In this document: in pieces, positions 25,431 through 34,705 of the stretch
Layout of the letters: each line of letters begins with the position of its first letter
Position numbering within the stretch: position 1 is the stretch's first letter
Origin: JBGANR01 sp044222225
GTDB lineage: Bacteria; Actinomycetota; Actinomycetes; Mycobacteriales; Mycobacteriaceae
Direction of reading: 5' to 3'
Length of the DNA stretch: 64,000 bases
NCBI GenBank assembly: GCA_044222225.1
Contig: JBGANR010000009.1
Coordinates: 1-64,000, forward strand
Notes under the pieces: generated by a model
Database searches by the model: none
Seen by the model: only the letters and a program-made list of their open reading frames with translations
What the model was told of the DNA's origin: nothing
Made by a program: the position numbers and the translations under genes

Positions 25431-27649
25431 CCGGCTGTCCACGCTCCGGCTGCGGCGGCACGTTCGACGAGGACGGCTTCTGCGACACCTGCGGCATGAC
25501 CGCGCCGGCGTCGGCGCCCGCCGCATCTGCCCCGACTCCGGCGCCGGCCGAGCCCGTCGACACCGACCGCACCGCACGGACGGCTCCCAGCGGCTCGATG
25601 GCGGGCTCGCGACGCGGGTCGTCCCGCTCGTCGAACCGCGGGCTGCTCGGTGCCGGGCTGGTGGAGGTGCCCCGCGTCCCCTACCGCGATCCGCGGACGG
25701 CGATCCTCACCGATCCCCGCGTGCCGGAGTCGGCACGGTTCTGCTCGGCGTGCGGCGCACAGGTCGGCCGCGGCCGCGACGGCCGGCCGGGCCGCACCGA
25801 GGGCTTCTGCACGTCGTGCCGCACCCGGTTCTCGTTCTCGCCCAAACTGGCTCCCGGGCAGCTCGTCCACGGTCAGTACGAGGTGCTCGGCTGCCTCGCG
25901 CACGGCGGCCTCGGCTGGGTGTACCTCGCGCTCGACCGCGCCGTCGCCGACCGCTGGGTGGTGCTCAAGGGCCTGCTCGACACCGGCGACGCCGACGCCA
26001 CGGCCGCCGCGGTGGCCGAACGCCGGTTCCTCGCCGAGGTCGAGCATCCGAACATCGTCAAGATCCACAACTTCGTCGAGCACCCGGATCCCGATGGCGC
26101 CGCCGTCGGCTACATCGTCATGGAGTACGTCGGCGGACAGTCCGTCAAGGACATGCTCAAGGAGCTTCGCGCCACCGACGGCCCCGACGCCTGCCTGCCG
26201 GTGCCCCGCGGGATCGCGTACGCGCTGGAGATGCTGCCCGCGCTGGGCCACCTGCACGCCCACGACCTCGTGTTCTGCGACTTCAAGCCAGACAACATGA
26301 TCCAGACCGAGGAGCAGCTCAAACTCATCGATCTCGGCGCCATGCGCCGTCTCGACGACGAGGACGGCGCGATCTTCGGCACCGTCGGCTATCAGGCGCC
26401 GGAGATCGCCGAGGACGGCCCGTCGGTGGCGTCGGACCTGTACACCGTCGGCCGGGCGCTCGCGGTGATGACGCTGCCGTTCGACTTCCAGCGCACCTTC
26501 GTCGACCGCCTGCCGGACCCGGCCGACCAGCCGCCACTGGCCCGGTACGACTCGTATCACCGATTCCTGCTGCGTGCCACGGCGCGTCGTCCCGAGGCCC
26601 GGTTCGGCTCGGCGCAGGAGATGCGCGACCAGCTCACCGGTGTCCTGCGCGAGGTGCTGGCGGCTGACGACGGCGTGGCGCGCCCCGGCGTGTCCACCGA
26701 GTTCACCCCGGAGCGCCGGTCGTTCGGCGTCAGCGCGACCCTCGACCCGCCCACCGCGGCGACCATCGCCGGAGCGCTGCCGGTGCCGCAGGCGGACGCC
26801 GCCGATCCGTCGGCCGCCTTCCTCGCCACGATCACCGCCATCGCGCCGGCGATGGTCGCCGAACAGCTGAAGAACGCTCCGCAGGACAGTCCCGAAGTGC
26901 GACTGCGGCTCGTCCGCGCACACCTGGAAGCGGGCGAGACCGGCCCGGCCGGAACGCTCCTGGACACCTTGGCATCCGATCGCCGGCTCGACCGCCGGTG
27001 GACCGTCGACTGGTACCGCGGAGTGGCCGGGCTCATCGACGGCGACCTCACCGCGGCGGCGCGGCGGTTCGACGCCGTCTACTCGGCACTGCCCGGCGAG
27101 GCGGCGCCGAAGCTCGCGCTGGCCGTGTGCGCCGAGCTGAGCGGTGACGCGGCCGCGGCCGACCGCGGCCATCGCGCCGTCTGGCGCACCGATCGCAGCT
27201 ACGACAGCGCGGCGTTCGGCGCCGCGCGGACGGCGGCGGCACGCGGGGACCGACGGTCGGCGTGCGACGTGCTGTGCACGGTGCCGGAGACGTCGCGCCA
27301 TCACGTCACGGCCTCGCTCGCCGCCGCCACGGTCCTGGTCGTCGGCGACGAACCACGGCTCGACGAGCTCGTCGCCGCCGGCGACCTCGTCACCGGGCTC
27401 GGCGCGGACGTCGACACCCGCCGCGCGGCCTCCGTCTCGGCTCGTGTGCTCGAGGCGGCGCTCGGCTGGACGGCCGCGGGGCACGACGCCGGCGACTCGC
27501 GGGTGCTCGGCTGCCGGATGACCGAACCGGATCTGCGCGTCGCGCTCGAAGACTGCTATCGCGTTCTGGCCAGGCACGCATCGACGGCGGTCGAGCGCAT
27601 CGTCCTCGTCGACCGCGCGAACCGGATCCGGCCGAGGACATGGGTGTGA
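25427..27649 (+). CDS. pknG: Ser/Thr protein kinase PknG
   Basis: Soluble kinase of 740 aa with PknG architecture: a leading zinc-ribbon-like CxxxC...CDTCG, a rubredoxin-type pair (CSACG ... CTSC), a kinase domain (about 145-400) and a C-terminal TPR region. Features: HGGLGWVYLA, VVLKGLLDTGD, and a non-RD catalytic loop where CDFKPDN replaces HRDxKPxN, as known for PknG; IDLGAM replaces DFG-like. In mycobacteria PknG phosphorylates GarA/OdhI to control 2-oxoglutarate use in response to GlnH/GlnX. A GarA-like protein is not in this window, although an FHA gene lies in the same operon. Confidence 0.95.
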   Translation: MTGCPRSGCGGTFDEDGFCDTCGMTAPASAPAASAPTPAPAEPVDTDRTARTAPSGSMAGSRRGSSRSSNRGLLGAGLVEVPRVPYRDPRTAILTDPRVPESARFCSACGAQVGRGRDGRPGRTEGFCTSCRTRFSFSPKLAPGQLVHGQYEVLGCLAHGGLGWVYLALDRAVADRWVVLKGLLDTGDADATAAAVAERRFLAEVEHPNIVKIHNFVEHPDPDGAAVGYIVMEYVGGQSVKDMLKELRATDGPDACLPVPRGIAYALEMLPALGHLHAHDLVFCDFKPDNMIQTEEQLKLIDLGAMRRLDDEDGAIFGTVGYQAPEIAEDGPSVASDLYTVGRALAVMTLPFDFQRTFVDRLPDPADQPPLARYDSYHRFLLRATARRPEARFGSAQEMRDQLTGVLREVLAADDGVARPGVSTEFTPERRSFGVSATLDPPTAATIAGALPVPQADAADPSAAFLATITAIAPAMVAEQLKNAPQDSPEVRLRLVRAHLEAGETGPAGTLLDTLASDRRLDRRWTVDWYRGVAGLIDGDLTAAARRFDAVYSALPGEAAPKLALAVCAELSGDAAAADRGHRAVWRTDRSYDSAAFGAARTAAARGDRRSACDVLCTVPETSRHHVTASLAAATVLVVGDEPRLDELVAAGDLVTGLGADVDTRRAASVSARVLEAALGWTAAGHDAGDSRVLGCRMTEPDLRVALEDCYRVLARHASTAVERIVLVDRANRIRPRTWV

Positions 27650-28722
27650 CGGGCCACGACGCGCGCCGGGCGGGCTGCCCCGGCTGCGGCGAACCGACAG
27701 ACCTGCGGGACCGGTATTGCGAGAACTGCGGGCGCGACCTGCGGGCACCCGAGACGGCGCCGGCCGCGCTCCGCTCCCCCGTCGGCGGCGCCGCGGCGCC
27801 GCCCGCGCAGCACTGCACGGCATGCGGCGAGACCCGCGTCGACGCCGACGGCTTCTGCATCGACTGCGGACGCGCCCGGCCCGGCGGCCGCGACCGGATG
27901 GAATGCGATCTCGGCGCGGTGTGCGGCGTCAGCGACAAGGGCCTGCGCCGCACCCGCAACGAAGACGCGATGGCGCTCGCCGTCGTCCCCGGCGACCGCC
28001 CGGTCGTGGTCGCCGTCGTATGCGACGGCGTCGCCACCTCCGACCGCGGCGACGAGGCGGCGCAGCGGGCCGCCGACGTCGCACTCGACGTCCTGCTCGA
28101 CGCCGTCACTCGGGATCCCCGCACCGCCTCGGGTCCGCGGGCGGCGGCGGCGATCGCCGCCGCCGTGGCCGCCGCGCTCGACGCCGTCGCGGCCCTCGCC
28201 GATCCGCGGGCGCCCGACACGGCTCCGGCCTGCACCTTCGTCTGCGCGCTCGTGACGCCGGCCGAGGTGACCGTCGGCTGGGTCGGTGACAGTCGCGCGT
28301 ACTGGCTGGCACCGGACGCGGCGCCGGCGCCGCTCACCGTGGACGACACGCTCGCCGACGATCTCATCGCCAAGGGGGTGTCGGCCGAGATCGCGCGCAC
28401 CGTCCCGCAGGCCGGGGCGCTCTCGAAATGGCTCGGTGCCGACGCGGCGGGCATCGCACCGCGGGTCACGACGCTGCACCCCGACGGCCCCGGGCGGCTC
28501 CTGCTGTGCAGCGACGGCCTGTGGCACCATCTGCCCGAGACCGCGCCCGGCGACGAACCCGTTCCGCCCATGGACAGCGAGGTGGGCGCGCCGTCGGCCA
28601 CCGGTCTCGTGCGGCTCGCCCTCGACGGCGGTGGGCACGACAACATCACCGCCGTCGTCGTCCCGTTCCCGCCCGCGCCGCGATCCGTCGCGGCCTCGCC
28701 AGTGTCCGAAAGGAGTACATGA
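27646..28722 (+). CDS. PP2C-family Ser/Thr phosphatase with N-terminal zinc ribbons
   Basis: A phosphatase of 358 aa. Two CxxC pairs (CPGCGEP...CENCG and CTACGET...CIDCG) come first, then a PP2C domain with GVSDKGLRRTRNEDA, VVCDGVATSDRGDEAA, VGDSRAYWL, LLLCSDGLW and GGHDNITAVV, which supply the metal aspartates. The GTG at 27646 overlaps the pknG stop as GTGA and has GAGG eight bases upstream. Likely reverses phosphorylation by PknG or by the upstream receptor kinase. The zinc ribbons resemble those in PknG and the FHA protein of the same operon. Confidence 0.9.
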   Translation: MTGHDARRAGCPGCGEPTDLRDRYCENCGRDLRAPETAPAALRSPVGGAAAPPAQHCTACGETRVDADGFCIDCGRARPGGRDRMECDLGAVCGVSDKGLRRTRNEDAMALAVVPGDRPVVVAVVCDGVATSDRGDEAAQRAADVALDVLLDAVTRDPRTASGPRAAAAIAAAVAAALDAVAALADPRAPDTAPACTFVCALVTPAEVTVGWVGDSRAYWLAPDAAPAPLTVDDTLADDLIAKGVSAEIARTVPQAGALSKWLGADAAGIAPRVTTLHPDGPGRLLLCSDGLWHHLPETAPGDEPVPPMDSEVGAPSATGLVRLALDGGGHDNITAVVVPFPPAPRSVAASPVSERST

Positions 28723-30170
28723 TGACCGATCAGTCCGACTTCACCGTCGAGGTCTATCAGAACGAGTACCTGGCGGCGAACGCCACCGAGGTCAACGCCG
28801 TCGTGTCGGTGACCGCCACCGGATCACCGACCGGATCGGTGCCGGCCGCCGCCGAGGTCATCATCGTCGACTTCTCCGGATCGATGCGGGAATCCGCCGG
28901 CTCGACGAACCGGACTTCGACCCAGCAGGCCGACCGACCGGGACATCCGGCCATCACCGCGGCCAGGCTGCGGCCGCCGACCAAGCTGGCGGCGGCGCAG
29001 CAGGCGACGATCGCCGCCGTCAGCGTTCTGCGGGACGGTGTGGAGTTCGCCGTCGTCGCCGGCACCCACGACGCGAGCCTCATCTATCCGCCGCATCACG
29101 GGCTCGCCGTCGCGTCACCGCGCACCCCCGCCGAGGCCGTCGCGGCGGTGCAGCGCTGCGTCGAGGAGGGCGGCACGGCCATCGGGGAGTGGCTTCGGTT
29201 CGCCGGATCGCTGTTCGCGACGACGGCCGCCGGCATCAAACACGCGATCCTGCTCACCGACGGCCAGAACGTCAGCGAGACGCCCGAGGAGTTCACGGCC
29301 GCGCTGTGGGCCGTCACCGGCTCCTTCGTCTGCGACTGCCGCGGCGTCGGCACCGACTGGGAGGTCGCCGAGCTGCGGCGGATCGCCGAGGTACTGCTCG
29401 GCACCGTCGACATCGTCGCCGAACCCGCCGGGCTGGAGGCCGACTTCATCGCGATGACGCGACACGCCATGAGCAAGGCGGTCGCCGACGTCACCCTGCG
29501 GTTGTGGACGCCGCAGGGCGCCACCGTGGGATTCGTCAAGCAGGTGGAGCCGACGCTCACCGACCTCACCGGCCGGCGCACGGACGGCCCGCCGCGCTGC
29601 GGTGACTACCCCACGGGCTCCTGGGGTACGGAGACGCGCGACTACCACGTCTGCGTCCGAGTGCCGGCCGGTGCCCGGGGCGAACGGATGCTCGCCGGCC
29701 GGGTCGGTCTCGTCGTTCCCGGCCACGACGGCTCCCCGGACCTGACGCTCGGCACCGGCCGGATCATCGCCGTCTGGACCGACGACACGTCGCTGTCGAC
29801 ACGGATCAACCGCGAGGTGGCGCACTACACCGGGCAGGCCGAACTCGCGGCCGCCATCCAGGAGGGTCTGGAGGCGCGTAAGGCGGGCGATGTCGAGACG
29901 GCGACGGCCAAGCTCGGCCGCGCCGTCGCGCTGGCCACCGCGACCGGGCACGCCGACACCGCAAGACTGCTCGCCAAGGTCGTCGACATCGAGGACGCAC
30001 GCGCCGGGACCGTCCGCCTCAAGCGCGACGTGGCGGCGGTCGACGAGATGACGCTCGACACCCGTTCGTCGAAGACGATGCGCGTGCGGCGGCGGGCGGA
30101 CGACGCCGGCGCCGCTCCGGCCGGGGACGGCGCCCGCGCGACCCTCTCGACGCCCGGATCGGGGGCCTGA
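28719..30170 (+). CDS. VWA-domain protein
   Basis: A 483-residue protein with a von Willebrand A fold in the N-terminal half; the MIDAS motif is DFSGSMRES, with a later aspartate in LLTDGQNVSE. The second half has a beta-rich domain and a helical tail with many Arg residues. Translationally coupled to the PP2C gene (ATGA); AAGGAG lies six bases upstream. No signal peptide, so it is cytosolic and probably a scaffold bound to phosphorylated partners, possibly the FHA protein encoded next. Confidence 0.85.
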   Translation: MMTDQSDFTVEVYQNEYLAANATEVNAVVSVTATGSPTGSVPAAAEVIIVDFSGSMRESAGSTNRTSTQQADRPGHPAITAARLRPPTKLAAAQQATIAAVSVLRDGVEFAVVAGTHDASLIYPPHHGLAVASPRTPAEAVAAVQRCVEEGGTAIGEWLRFAGSLFATTAAGIKHAILLTDGQNVSETPEEFTAALWAVTGSFVCDCRGVGTDWEVAELRRIAEVLLGTVDIVAEPAGLEADFIAMTRHAMSKAVADVTLRLWTPQGATVGFVKQVEPTLTDLTGRRTDGPPRCGDYPTGSWGTETRDYHVCVRVPAGARGERMLAGRVGLVVPGHDGSPDLTLGTGRIIAVWTDDTSLSTRINREVAHYTGQAELAAAIQEGLEARKAGDVETATAKLGRAVALATATGHADTARLLAKVVDIEDARAGTVRLKRDVAAVDEMTLDTRSSKTMRVRRRADDAGAAPAGDGARATLSTPGSGA

Positions 30171-30171
30171 C

Positions 30172-30972
30172 ATGCCGGTGTGTTCCCGCGGCCATCGATC
30201 CGTCGACGACGAGTTCTGCGACGTCTGCGGGCACGAGATCGGCGATGAGACCGTCGTCGGCGCATCGCCCGGTGTCAGCGCGGCCCCGCCCGGCCGGCAG
30301 GCGACGACGCAGGGCCCCGTCCGATGCCCGGCGTGTGACGGTGAGCTCGACGGCCGCTTCTGCGAAGAGTGCGGCCACGACTCGCTCGTCCCCGCCCCGT
30401 CGCCACGGGCGGCGACGACGGCGCTGCCCGTCGAGACGGCAGCGGGTCCGGCCGAGCCGGCCGGCGGTGTCCACCCCTCACACGCCGCGGACGCGATCGC
30501 CGGCCCGCCCGGCGGCCCGGACACCGCACCGGGCGTCGGCACGTGGGTCGCCGTCGCCGCGGCCGATCGCGCCTACTTCGACACGATGATGGCGGCCGCC
30601 GGCCCGGACGCGTCCGGCATCGCCTTTCCGTATTACTGCCCGGACCGGCGATTTCCGCTGTCCGGCGAGCGGCTCACCATCGGCCGGCTCAGCCGCAGCC
30701 GGGGCATCGACCCGGACATCGACCTCGTCGGCCCGCCCGAGGACCCCGGCGTCTCCCATCTGCACGCATTACTGCTGGCCGGCGACGACGGCTGGTCGAT
30801 CGTCGACCTCGGATCGGCCAACGGCACCCTCGTCGACGGCGAGCCGGTGCCGCCCAACACGCCGCGCCGGTTGGCCGACGGCGCCCGGATCCACCTGGGC
30901 GCCTGGACCGTCATCGTCATCGGCCGGGTGACGCGTCATATCGAGCGCCGTAGCGGGCCGTCGCGACAATAA
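30172..30972 (+). CDS. FHA-domain protein with double zinc ribbon
   Basis: A 266-residue protein: N-terminal zinc ribbons (CSRGH...CDVCG and CPACD...CEECG), a low-complexity linker, and a C-terminal FHA domain (about 155-255) with the phosphothreonine-binding set IGR, VSHLHALLL and LGSANGTLVDG. FHA domains read phosphothreonine, so it is a probable substrate or adaptor of PknG, in a role like GarA but with a different architecture. Starts one base after the VWA stop. Its last 13 codons are made by the 75-bp palindrome at 30934-31008, hinting that the original 3' end was altered by that element. Confidence 0.87.
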   Translation: MPVCSRGHRSVDDEFCDVCGHEIGDETVVGASPGVSAAPPGRQATTQGPVRCPACDGELDGRFCEECGHDSLVPAPSPRAATTALPVETAAGPAEPAGGVHPSHAADAIAGPPGGPDTAPGVGTWVAVAAADRAYFDTMMAAAGPDASGIAFPYYCPDRRFPLSGERLTIGRLSRSRGIDPDIDLVGPPEDPGVSHLHALLLAGDDGWSIVDLGSANGTLVDGEPVPPNTPRRLADGARIHLGAWTVIVIGRVTRHIERRSGPSRQ

Positions 30973-31008
30973 TCGTCGCGACGACCCGGATAGACGCTCG
31001 ATATGACG
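30934..31008. repeat. Palindromic element family P, copy P1 (convergent gene junction)
   Basis: A 75-bp inverted repeat with 14-bp perfect outer arms (CGTCATATCGAGCG and complement) and an inner palindrome around GTCGCGAC. Its reverse complement aligns without gaps with 59163-59237 (about 56 of 75 positions by hand count, including an identical GATTATTGTCGCGA core). It contains the FHA stop codon and lies six bases from the stop of the convergent acyl-CoA dehydrogenase, so it could also act as a bidirectional terminator. Confidence 0.8.
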
Positions 31009-31013
31009 GCGGG

Positions 31014-32195
31014 TCAGATGAACGCGCTCAATCCCGTGATCGATTTGCCGACGATGAGCGTGTTCATCTCGCGGGTTCCCTCGTAGGAGTAGATCGCCTC
31101 GGAGTCGGCGACGAACCGGCCGACGTTGTGCTCTAGGAGGATTCCGTTGCCGCCCATCAACTCCCGCGCCCAGCCGACCGTCTCGCGCATCCGGACCGTG
31201 CAGAACGCCTTCGCCAGCGAGGAATGCCGATCCTCGGCCTGCCCGGCGTCCTGCAACTGCGACAGCCGGGCGACCAGTCCCCAGGACGCGGTGATGTTGC
31301 CGAGCATGCGGACCAGGAGATCCTGCACCAGTTGGAAGCCGCCGATCGGCCGGCCGAACTGCTTGCGCTCGATCGAATACGCCAGCGCGTTCTCATAGGC
31401 GCCGCGCGCACAGCCGACGGCCATCCACGCGACACCGGCACGCGTCACCCGCAGCACCTCGGCGGTGGCGGCGAAGGAATTCGCCTTCGCGAGATGATCG
31501 GCGTCGTCGACCCGGACGTCCTGGAGCGTGATCAATCCGTTCTGCACGATCCGCAGCGCGAACTTGTGCTCCTGCTTCTCCACCGTGAACCCCGGCGAAT
31601 CGTTGCGGACGACGAAGCCCTTCACCTGGCCGTCGGCCACGTCCTTCGCCCAGATGACGGTGATGTCGCCGATCGGGGCGTTGCCGATCCACTTCTTCTG
31701 CCCGTTGAGGATCCACGTGTCGCCGTCGCGTCGCGCGGTGGTGGTCAACCCGCCCGACGCGCCGGACCCGACGTCCGGTTCGGTGAGCCCGAACGAACCG
31801 ATCAATTCGAGCCGCGACATCGGCGGCAGGTACTTCTCGCGCTGCTCATCGGAGCCGCACAGGTAGATCGACCCCATCGCCAGCCCGCTGTGCACACCGA
31901 AGAAGGTGGCGATCGACGCGTCGGTCCGGGCCAGTTCCATGGCCAGCATCCCGTCGAACAGATTGCTGCGCCCCGGGCAGCCGAATCCCTTATAGGAGTT
32001 TCCGACGATGCCGAGCTCGGCCAGTCCGGGGATGATCTGCCGGGGGAACTGCGCCTTCGACCAGTACTCCAACAGCAGCGGCTGCACCTCTTCGGTCATG
32101 AATGCCCGCACTCGATGCAACAACTCGAGCTCGTCGGCGGGCAGCAACTGCTCGAACGCGTAGAAATCAGCGGTGTCGATGGTGACAGCGGACAT
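31014..32195 (-). CDS. Acyl-CoA dehydrogenase (glutaryl-CoA dehydrogenase-like)
   Basis: FAD-dependent acyl-CoA dehydrogenase of 393 aa. SFGLTEPDVGSG and KKWIGNA are flavin/substrate-loop motifs, and the catalytic base is the Glu in YSYEGTREM. The C-terminal MGGNGILLEHNVGRF and VGKSITGLSAF match the glutaryl-CoA dehydrogenase branch. ATG at 32195 has GGAGG at an eight-base spacing. It is transcribed in the same direction as gcdH and the CoA transferase but 204 bases downstream, so may be separately expressed. The substrate could be glutaryl-CoA or another short acyl-CoA. Confidence 0.85.
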   Translation of the reverse strand: MSAVTIDTADFYAFEQLLPADELELLHRVRAFMTEEVQPLLLEYWSKAQFPRQIIPGLAELGIVGNSYKGFGCPGRSNLFDGMLAMELARTDASIATFFGVHSGLAMGSIYLCGSDEQREKYLPPMSRLELIGSFGLTEPDVGSGASGGLTTTARRDGDTWILNGQKKWIGNAPIGDITVIWAKDVADGQVKGFVVRNDSPGFTVEKQEHKFALRIVQNGLITLQDVRVDDADHLAKANSFAATAEVLRVTRAGVAWMAVGCARGAYENALAYSIERKQFGRPIGGFQLVQDLLVRMLGNITASWGLVARLSQLQDAGQAEDRHSSLAKAFCTVRMRETVGWARELMGGNGILLEHNVGRFVADSEAIYSYEGTREMNTLIVGKSITGLSAFI

Positions 32196-32399
32196 AGGGC
32201 GGGCCTCCGGGGTCAGATGATGCACCGTCGCGGCGGCCACCGATTCCGAGTGCGATGTCAGGACGTTCCGGGCGGGGCCGTCGAGAGATCCTCCGGCCGA
32301 CGCCCGGGCGTCCTCATGGAATTAGCACTTTCGGGGCCCGCGCGTGGCCGGTTGCCACGATCGGGCCGGCGCGGCGGGCGCGAATCGACGGCGCCCGGG

Positions 32400-33539
32400 T
32401 CAGCCGCCCAGCCGCGGCGGCGCGCTGCGGTAGGTCACCGGAGTCACCGACAGACCGATCGGATTGGCCACCTGCGGGGCAGAAGCGCCCGGAACCGGCA
32501 CGGCCGGCGCCAGTCCCAGGCTCTCGGCCAGGGCAAACGCCTCGGCGACGTCGTTGATCGGGCCGGCCGGGACGCCGCGGGCGTTGAGGTCGGCGAACCA
32601 GTCGTCGGCCGAGCGGGTGCGCAGCCGTTCGGTGAGCGCCGTCGCCAGCGCGTCCCGATTCGTCACCCGCGAGGTGTTGTCGGCGAAACGCGGGTCGTCG
32701 GCGAGCTCCGGCAGGCCGACGACGCCGGCCAGCGCCCGGAACTGCTTGTCGTTGCCGACGGCCAGCACCAGCCGCCGGTCGGCCGTCTCGAACACCTCGT
32801 AGGGCGCAATGCTCGGGTGCCGGTTGCCGAGGATGCCCGGCACCGCACCGGCACCGAGATAGCCGGACGCCTGGTTGACCAGCGACGACAGCAACGAGGA
32901 CAGCAGATTGGTCTCGACGCGCTGGCCTTCGCCCGTCCGGTCGCGGTGCCGCAGCGCCGCCAGGATCCCGGTGACGGCGTGCAGCCCGGTGAGCACGTCG
33001 ACGAGCGCGACACCGACCTTCGTCGGCTGCCCCGGCTCGGGCCCGGTGACGCTCATCAAGCCGCCGACGGCCTGCACGAGCAGGTCGTAGCCGGCCAGCG
33101 CGGCGCCCTCGCCGGAGCCGAAACCGGTGATCGAGCAGTAGACGACGTCGGGCCGCACGGCGCGGACGGCGTCGTAGCCGAGACCGAGCCGCTCCATCGT
33201 GCCTGTGCGGAAGTTCTCGACGACGACGTCCGCGCCGGCGACGAGGTCGAGCGCGGCGGCCCGGCCCTCGGCGCTCGCCAGGTCGACGACGACCGACCGC
33301 TTGTTGCGGTTGACCGAGTTGAAGTACGTCGCCCGGCCGTCGGCGTCGAACGGTGGGCCCCACGCTCGGGTGTCGTCCCCGGTGCCCGGCCGCTCCACCT
33401 TGACGACGTCGGCCCCGAGATCGCCGAGCAGCATCGTCGCGTACGGCCCGGCGAGCACGCGGCTGAAGTCGGCGACGACGACGCCGTCCAGCGCGCCGGG
33501 CGCGAACCCACCGCCCGCGATATCCGAGACGTCGGCCAT
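32400..33539 (-). CDS. CaiB/BaiF-family CoA transferase (glutarate-type)
   Basis: Family III CoA transferase of 379 aa: ADFSRVLAGPYATMLLGDLGADVVKVE with the catalytic Asp expected in RPDVVYCSITGFG and the ENFRTGTMERLGLGYD motif. Coupled to gcdH by a TGATG overlap. The pairing of this family with glutaryl-CoA dehydrogenase resembles the succinyl-CoA:glutarate CoA transferase (SUGCT) arrangement, so it likely activates glutarate for oxidation to crotonyl-CoA. The 204-base gap that follows contains a GACGCCCGGGCGTC palindrome (32299-32312) but no gene. Confidence 0.87.
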   Translation of the reverse strand: MADVSDIAGGGFAPGALDGVVVADFSRVLAGPYATMLLGDLGADVVKVERPGTGDDTRAWGPPFDADGRATYFNSVNRNKRSVVVDLASAEGRAAALDLVAGADVVVENFRTGTMERLGLGYDAVRAVRPDVVYCSITGFGSGEGAALAGYDLLVQAVGGLMSVTGPEPGQPTKVGVALVDVLTGLHAVTGILAALRHRDRTGEGQRVETNLLSSLLSSLVNQASGYLGAGAVPGILGNRHPSIAPYEVFETADRRLVLAVGNDKQFRALAGVVGLPELADDPRFADNTSRVTNRDALATALTERLRTRSADDWFADLNARGVPAGPINDVAEAFALAESLGLAPAVPVPGASAPQVANPIGLSVTPVTYRSAPPRLGG

Positions 33540-34705
33540 CAGCGGAACGCCTGCTCTCCCGTCAGCGCCTTGCCGATGGACAGCATGTGCATCTCGGACG
33601 TGCCCTCGTACGTGAGCACCGACTCGAGGTTGTTGGCGTGCCGCAGCGGCGAGTACTCCAGCGTGACGCCGCTGGCGCCGAGGATCGTGCGCGCGGTGCG
33701 GGCGATCTGCAGCGACTCGCGGACGTTGAGTTTGCCCAGGCTGACCTGCTCCGGACGCAGCGTGCCCGCGTCCTTGAGCCGGCCGAGCTGCAGCGCGAGC
33801 AGCATGCCCTTGCCGAGCTCGAGCGTCATGTCGGCGAGCTTCTCCTGGGTGAGCTGGAAGGCCGAGAGCGGACGGTCGAAGACCTCGCGGGTGCCGGCGT
33901 AGGCGATCGCCGTCTCCAGGCTGTCGCGGGCCGCGCCGAGCGCGCCGAAGACGATGCCGAAACGCGCCTCGTTGAGGCAGCTCAGCGGACCGCGCAGGGA
34001 CGTCGCACCCGGGAGCCGGGCCGAATCGGGCAGCCGGACGTCGTCGAGGATGAGCTCGGAGGTGATCGACGCGCGCAGCGAGAGCTTGCGGTGGATGTCA
34101 CGCGTCGTGAAGCCGGGGGTGCCGCGGGGCACGAGGAAGCCGCGGACGCCTTCGTCGGTCTGCGCCCAGACGGTGGCGACGTCGGCGAGGCCGCCGTTGG
34201 TGATCCACATCTTGGTGCCGTTGAGGATCCAGTCGTCGCCGCTGCGACGCGCCCGCGTCCGCATACCGGCCGGGTTGGAACCGAAATCGGGCTCCGTGAG
34301 GCCGAAGCAGCCGATCGCCTCGCCCGCGGCGAGCTGGGGCAGCCACTCCTGCTTCTGCTCCTCGGAGCCCCACTTGTAGATGGAGTACATCGAGAGCGAG
34401 CCCTGCACGGAGACGAAGCTGCGGAAGCCGCTGTCGCCGGCCTCCAGCTCGGTGCACGCCAGGCCGTAGCTGACGGCGTTGGTGCCGGCGCAGCCGTAAC
34501 CCTCCAGATGCATGCCGAGCAGGCCGAGCCGGCCGAACTCCTTGGCCAGCTCGCGCGGCAGCGACGCCGACTCGAACCAGCCCTCGATGTTCGGCCGCAG
34601 CGCCTCGTCGACGAACTCGCGCGTGAGGTCGCGGATCGCGCGCTCCTCCTCCGACAGGAGGGTGTCGATGCCGAACAAGTCGAGCGGGGCCTGGGCAGCC
34701 GTCAC
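33539..34705 (-). CDS. gcdH: Glutaryl-CoA dehydrogenase
   Basis: FAD enzyme of 388 aa that oxidises and decarboxylates glutaryl-CoA to crotonyl-CoA (lysine/tryptophan or glutarate degradation). Strong family features: CFGLTEPDFGSNP, KMWITNGGLADV, an RHANNLESVLTYEGTSEMH block with the catalytic Glu, and SIGKALTGEQAF at the end. The GTG at 34705 is preceded by AAAGGAG at six bases. It opens a two-gene unit with the CoA transferase. A large inverted repeat at 34821-34875 lies about 115 bases upstream and may be its control region. Confidence 0.92.
   Translation of the reverse strand: MTAAQAPLDLFGIDTLLSEEERAIRDLTREFVDEALRPNIEGWFESASLPRELAKEFGRLGLLGMHLEGYGCAGTNAVSYGLACTELEAGDSGFRSFVSVQGSLSMYSIYKWGSEEQKQEWLPQLAAGEAIGCFGLTEPDFGSNPAGMRTRARRSGDDWILNGTKMWITNGGLADVATVWAQTDEGVRGFLVPRGTPGFTTRDIHRKLSLRASITSELILDDVRLPDSARLPGATSLRGPLSCLNEARFGIVFGALGAARDSLETAIAYAGTREVFDRPLSAFQLTQEKLADMTLELGKGMLLALQLGRLKDAGTLRPEQVSLGKLNVRESLQIARTARTILGASGVTLEYSPLRHANNLESVLTYEGTSEMHMLSIGKALTGEQAFR

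Noticed and set aside
28106..28312. Small Arg/Pro-rich frames inside the pknG-cluster genes
   Set aside because: They are off-frame readings of GC-rich coding sequence with third-position bias belonging to the annotated genes.
30934..31008. A simple intrinsic terminator with no further meaning
   Set aside because: Terminator function is possible, but gapless similarity over 75 bp to DNA inside the NRPS coding region is not explained by termination alone.
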